Positions 7,944-10,814 of a stretch of 10,814 nt of DNA are shown in pieces (the first letter of the stretch is position 1; each line of letters starts with the position of its first letter). The notes under the pieces are model-generated. The model searched no databases. It saw nothing but the letters and a program-made list of their open reading frames with translations, and had not been told where the DNA came from. Source of the stretch: Acanthaster planci (Eukaryota; Echinodermata; Asteroidea; Valvatida; Acanthasteridae); assembly GCF_001949145.1 (NCBI RefSeq), contig NW_019091429.1:208119-218932 (forward strand), read 5' to 3'. Both the position numbers and the translations under genes were made by a program.

Positions 7944-8075
7944 TACAGATATCTCTGTTCCTAGACGTGCCAAGTTAACATTTAATCCCGGAATAGAGAT
8001 ATCTCTATTAATCCCTATACGGTGCAAAGTTATAGCGCAAGAGATTTCCCCATTGCCCAATAGAGATATATCTAA
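7944..8075. repeat. Tandem subunits in the left half of the MITE
   Basis: The terminal unit is followed by two partial copies in the same orientation. GTGCCAAGTTAACATTTAAT (7968-7987) leads into the perfect 18-bp palindrome AATAGAGATATCTCTATT (7992-8009). GGTGCAAAGTTA (8021-8032) leads, after an altered middle, into AATAGAGATATATCTA (8059-8074). Each unit pairs a GTGCAAAGTTA-type block with an AGAGATATCTCT-type palindrome. Confidence 0.7.
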
Positions 8076-8206
8076 TAAGTTTCCACTTCCGAGGCCAGCA
8101 GGTCGCCCTCGACGTTTTATGTTTAAAATCTATTATCTTGAGGCTCAGTGAAACGTTGTGCCTGACGTTACAATGACTTTTATGTTGATCCAGTGTGCGG
8201 AACCGG

Positions 8207-8295
8207 ATAGGTATATCTCTATTAAAACAGGACGTACACTAAAAGAGATATCTCTATTCCTAATAGAGACATCTCTATTTGGAATAGAGATATCT
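8207..8295. repeat. Cluster of AGAGATATCTCT-type palindromes, right half of the MITE
   Basis: Four related words occur within 90 bases: a degenerate one at 8207-8223, AGAGATATCTCT at 8244-8255, AATAGAGACATCTCTATT at 8262-8279 (one mismatch from a perfect palindrome), and AATAGAGATATCTGT at 8283-8297 in the terminal repeat. Confidence 0.8.
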
Positions 8296-8330
8296 GTATA
8301 CGCGGAGTAAATGTTAACTTTGCACGCCAT

Positions 8331-8338
8331 AGGGATGT
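8331..8338. repeat. Right target site duplication of the palindrome-rich MITE
   Basis: AGGGATGT is an exact copy of 7902-7909. Confidence 0.75.
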
Positions 8339-8400
8339 GGTAACGTATTTTGGTGATCAATAGTTCAACCAAGCTCGCTAGCCAACTTTTACCATATGTT
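8339..8400. repeat. Minisatellite unit resuming after the MITE
   Basis: TTCAACC at 8364 lies 59 bases after the TTCAAC at 7876 once the 421-bp element and one 8-bp target copy are subtracted. The 28 bases ending in that landmark (8343-8370) match the first full unit (7701-7728) at 19 of 28 positions without gaps. Similarity fades after about 8400. Confidence 0.6.
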
Positions 8401-8746
8401 TCAAGGTAACTTACTAAAGCTTTACTCAATTAAGCTTGCTTACAAACTATAAATATTGTTTCAACATTTATTGCAACCAGGATTTAAACGTCATCCTCAC
8501 GCGTGACAACGGAAAATGAACCACTAATGTACTGACCTGACGCCAACGTTTAATCAACGTTGACAAGTTAATGTGCAAAGGAGGCATGTAACACAAAATA
8601 AGTTACAGTAACGCATTTAAATGAATAAAGTAACCTTCACAACGTTATTCATTCTCCTCGCTTGAGCACATGAAGTGAAAGAAAACGTGCATAAAGAAAT
8701 AATCAAAGAGACCGAGTACCGATAAAGCCGGAAGGGAAAGGTCGCC
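8401..8746. other. AT-rich spacer with no recognisable gene
   Basis: No open frame or RNA gene was recognised. A short inverted pair CAACGTT/AACGTTG near 8547-8566 is the only structure seen. Confidence 0.5.
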
Positions 8747-8940
8747 ACTGAAAATCGTTTTTTTTTACCCCTCTCCATGCGCGTTTGCCACACTATTACT
8801 TGAGGAAAACGAAGGAAAATTTCAGATATGAGTGTTTCTTGGAGTGGTGTTAGTTAGGAAATGTGCTTCCAAAATTGATAAAGCCTTACAGGGTACTTCA
8901 GGTTAAATTACTTTTTACTTTCAGGCTCCATTTTGGTTCC
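8747..8940 (+). repeat. Diverged direct repeat, copy 1
   Basis: Shared blocks with the copy starting at 8982 occur in the same order: CGTTTTTTTTA with CTCTCC (8756-8775), ATGAGTGTTTCTTG (8828-8841), CAGGGTA (8889-8895) and TTTCAGGCTC (8919-8928), ending in a TTTGGTTCC-like word. Identity is moderate and gaps are needed. No coding potential is visible, so this is probably an old non-coding repeat or segmental duplication. Confidence 0.65.
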
Positions 8941-8981
8941 GCTAATTTCATTTTATTTAAATGAATATTTTCATCTCGTGA

Positions 8982-9212
8982 ATGAAATGCGTTTTTTTTA
9001 GCCATCTCCGTGTGAAGTTTCCCCAATAGAAGTATACAGCAGAAAAATTCCGACATGAGTGTTTCTTGAAGTGATTTCCATTAGAATTCTGGTTCTCCAA
9101 AAATTATGAAACTTGACAGGGTAAGTCCATGTCAAATCCAGACAGCCAGGGGCGTAAGAGTCCCAGAAGCTCGCCCCGTGACCTTCTGCTTTCAGGCTCT
9201 AGTTTGTTGTCC
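8982..9212 (+). repeat. Diverged direct repeat, copy 2
   Basis: Blocks matching copy 1 are GCGTTTTTTTTA with CATCTCC (8989-9009), ATGAGTGTTTCTTG (9055-9068), CAGGGTA (9117-9123) and TTTCAGGCTC (9190-9199). An extra GC-richer stretch of about 35 bases lies between the last two blocks here but not in copy 1. A weak echo (GCAGGGTACC near 9231-9240) may be part of a third copy. Confidence 0.65.
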
Positions 9213-9729
9213 ATGATCTAGAAATTTCTGCAGGGTACCGCATATCATTCGTCGGGTTTGAATATCGCTGTTGAGTTTGTTGAATATTCCCCCTAAAAAC
9301 ATGAACATGGCATTACAACAGCAAATGGTTTGCACAATATCCCAGCTCTGGCTGCAAGCGCGTCAGGCGCCTTTTTAATTCGTTCTGGTCTGATGAATAC
9401 CGTCCGTGTTGGTATTCCAACACATTGACTGAGAGTTTTGATGGAAAATGTCACAGGTCAAACTGTCTTGGAAAGTTGTGCGCCGCAACGAAAAAAAAAA
9501 GTGACGACAAAAGCTGTGACCAACCATCCTTGTAAAACTTTCAAAAGAGGAAGGCTTTTTTTGCTTGGCTGAACTTGTTGCGACAGTCATGAGTGAAGTA
9601 ATGCCGTTTGATGATATAAGAAGTCTGTTTCCAGTATATTGAGTGAAGAGACTTGAGTATCATATTCTGTCACAGACGCTGGAAACACAGTTTTAGTTAA
9701 AACCAAGAGTTGTTTTCAGTAGAAGTGGC
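9213..9729. other. Spacer, possibly holding the LINE 3' untranslated remnant
   Basis: No protein domain is recognisable. If the minus-strand LINE fragment extends to its 3' end, its untranslated tail would lie in the right part of this stretch. I see no poly-A tail (a T-run on the + strand) or target duplication that would fix the end. Confidence 0.4.
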
Positions 9730-10684
9730 TATGATTGTTGCTGTGACAGAGTGAAACTGCACTTCCAAATCATAATGTGTAGCGACCTGTTGGTAATGAC
9801 AGCACGAGTGGTGGTGGTGACTACGACGTGCGTGGTGGTCGAGTTAGTCAGTGGCTCGTCACTGTACCATTTATAAGAGACGAGTGGTTTTCCTGTGACT
9901 CCGTTTGCATACTGTTTGACAACTCTCCCCAATGCCCGCCATTCAATCAGAGTTGTATTACCATACCAAACAGTAATAGATTGCATCAATTCCTTTCCAC
10001 TTTCTACTACTGCACGATAAAACTTAGTTACAAATCACTGGATAACTGGAAGCTCTTACGACGACGAAGATAAAAAAAAAATCGTTGTTGCGCTTTCTTG
10101 ATGCATCGCTCAACATTGGCATCCCAACACAAACTACTTGACAAATGAATACCAAGGAATTTAAAGTCATCTACGACTCCCACATCAGCTCCAGTGATAT
10201 TGATATGAGAACTTTCTGTCGGTATTAAGCGAAATTCAACAATAATTTCCTTAGTCATTGTAACATTAAGGTTCAAGTTGTTGTCAGTGCACCACTGTGT
10301 AAGAAACTGGATTTGATTACGATAAGTCATGTTCATCATTACCTTTAATTAGCCCAATTACAGTTGTATCGTCAGCAGCATATTTCACAATCGTACAATA
10401 GTCAAACAAGGATACACAATCATGCGTGCACAATGAATATAACAGTGGTAATAGCACACACCCTTGGGGGCTCCGATATTCGTGGTGATGCTATTAGCAA
10501 TCAAAGAGTTCACTCTGACTACTTGGCTACGGTGGGTACGAAAATCATGAACCCAGCCACAAAGGGATAAATCAATACCTGAACCAGCAAGCTTGTGATA
10601 GAGTTTTCTGCAAAGGTTAAATAAAATATGAGAATCTTTCGTAAAAGTGGAGTATTGCTTTAGGTTTGCTACCTTATAAATCAA
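9730..10684 (-). mobile_element. Truncated CR1/L2-like LINE (non-LTR retrotransposon) fragment
   Basis: The minus strand encodes the palm-to-C-terminal part of a non-LTR reverse transcriptase in several frames. Typical blocks are GAPKG (motif B), an ADD catalytic core followed by TTVIGLI, the DFKFLGIHLS segment, and KKAQQRFFFYLRR followed by SITVWYGN. These are characteristic of the CR1/L2/Jockey-type group; the exact clade is uncertain. Only the 3' part of ORF2 is present. No endonuclease domain is seen up to the window edge, which fits either 5' truncation or continuation beyond 10814. Confidence 0.88.
9730..10684 (-). pseudogene. LINE ORF2 reverse transcriptase remnant, multiply frameshifted
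   Basis: The enzyme would nick-prime and copy LINE RNA at the chromosome. Reading from 10684 down, LYHKLAGSGIDLSLCGWVHDF and motif B GAPKG (Gln replaced by Lys) are in one frame, and a slip occurs near 10460. The catalytic region follows at about 10368-10382 and reads YAADD where Y/FADD is expected, with one extra Ala codon. A second slip and stop lie near 10320-10330. The next frame carries the TQWCTDNNLNLN to FFFYLRR segment down to about 10035. A third slip leads to SITVWYGNTTLIEWRALGRVV and then unrecognised sequence to 9730. The usual motif A (FVDFSSAFNTI-like) cannot be found before KLYHKL, so that part is probably deleted. Confidence 0.85.
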
Positions 10685-10814
10685 AACACGTTGTGAAATA
10701 TTTTGATCTGTTTTTATTTAGGCTTTTACCGACAAACTACCATTAAATTTCAAAACATAAAAGTTCATGTGCGTACGAGACCACCGCATTGGACTGTTCT
10801 AATTCATGTATTTC
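10685..10814. other. AT-rich right edge, nothing recognised
   Basis: No LINE protein similarity could be seen in any minus-strand frame here. This may be flank beyond a truncated 5' end or a badly decayed part of ORF2. Confidence 0.4.

Larger units (their letters stand above)
7910..8330. mobile_element. Palindrome-rich MITE (421 bp), superfamily uncertain
   Basis: Long terminal inverted repeats are visible: 7910-7961 against 8281-8330 matches at 44 of 50 aligned positions with one 2-base gap. The repeats start ATGGTGTGCAA on the left and ATGGCGTGCAA on the reverse of the right. They are flanked by the direct repeat AGGGATGT (7902-7909 and 8331-8338). An 8-bp duplication points to hAT- or P-like transposition, but the ends can also be drawn as TATGG…CCATA with a 6-bp duplication. 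No coding capacity is present. Inside are repeated AGAGATATCTCT palindromes and partial tandem copies of the terminal repeat. The element interrupts the 59-bp minisatellite, which resumes in phase after it. Confidence 0.82.

Noticed and set aside
7906-8429. Open frames on both strands with repeated Tyr-Thr-Asp-Ile-Ser and Asn-Arg-Asp-Ile-Ser words as a repeat protein
   Set aside because: The repeated words are translations of the AGAGATATCTCT palindromes in the MITE, so they appear on both strands. This is DNA repeat structure and not protein evolution.
8547-8566. CAACGTT/AACGTTG pair as a regulatory palindrome
   Set aside because: A 7-base pair around a short loop is expected by chance in several kilobases, and no gene is near.
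9351-9380. GCGCGTCAGGCGCC followed by T5 as an intrinsic terminator
   Set aside because: The window is eukaryotic, so bacterial-type terminators do not apply. The stem is short and no gene ends there.

Overview
This looks like intergenic, repeat-rich DNA from an animal nuclear genome, probably an invertebrate. The signs are a metazoan-type Ty3/Gypsy retrotransposon, a CR1/L2-like LINE fragment, two non-autonomous DNA transposons, satellite-like repeats, AT-rich spacers and no intact host gene. I found no ribosome binding sites, operons, tRNA, rRNA or CRISPR. A single ambiguous base (N at 1461) marks it as draft assembly. The species cannot be named from the window.

Layout. 1-487: flank and possible end of a 5' LTR. 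488-4443: body of a broken Ty3/Gypsy element on the + strand. It has a primer binding site at 488, gag from 713, a zinc-knuckle region cut by a stop, a missing protease core, reverse transcriptase, RNase H, and integrase with its C-terminal tail. Coding moves through four frames by four shifts, each equal to loss of one base, with in-frame stops at 1397 and 3226. 4444-4717: a 274-bp hAT-like MITE with a perfect 8-bp target duplication, inserted at the 3' end of the Gypsy coding region and supplying the present stop codon. 4726-6387: AT-rich spacer with one hairpin at 5825-5871. 6388-6782: a strongly G-poor tract. 7540-8400: a decayed minisatellite of about 59 bp per unit, split by a second MITE (7910-8330) built around repeated AGAGATATCTCT palindromes. 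8747-9212: two diverged direct copies of a roughly 200-230 bp sequence. 9730-10684: a minus-strand LINE reverse-transcriptase fragment with several frameshifts.

Nothing here encodes a complete functional protein as written. The best result is the nested insertion history. Removing the 7910-8330 element plus one target copy brings the flanking minisatellite back into a 59-bp register. Removing 4444-4717 plus one target copy rejoins the retrotransposon's 3' end to its flank. Whether the Gypsy frameshifts are biological decay or uncorrected sequencing deletions is open, because all four are one-base losses and three lie at runs of four or more identical bases.
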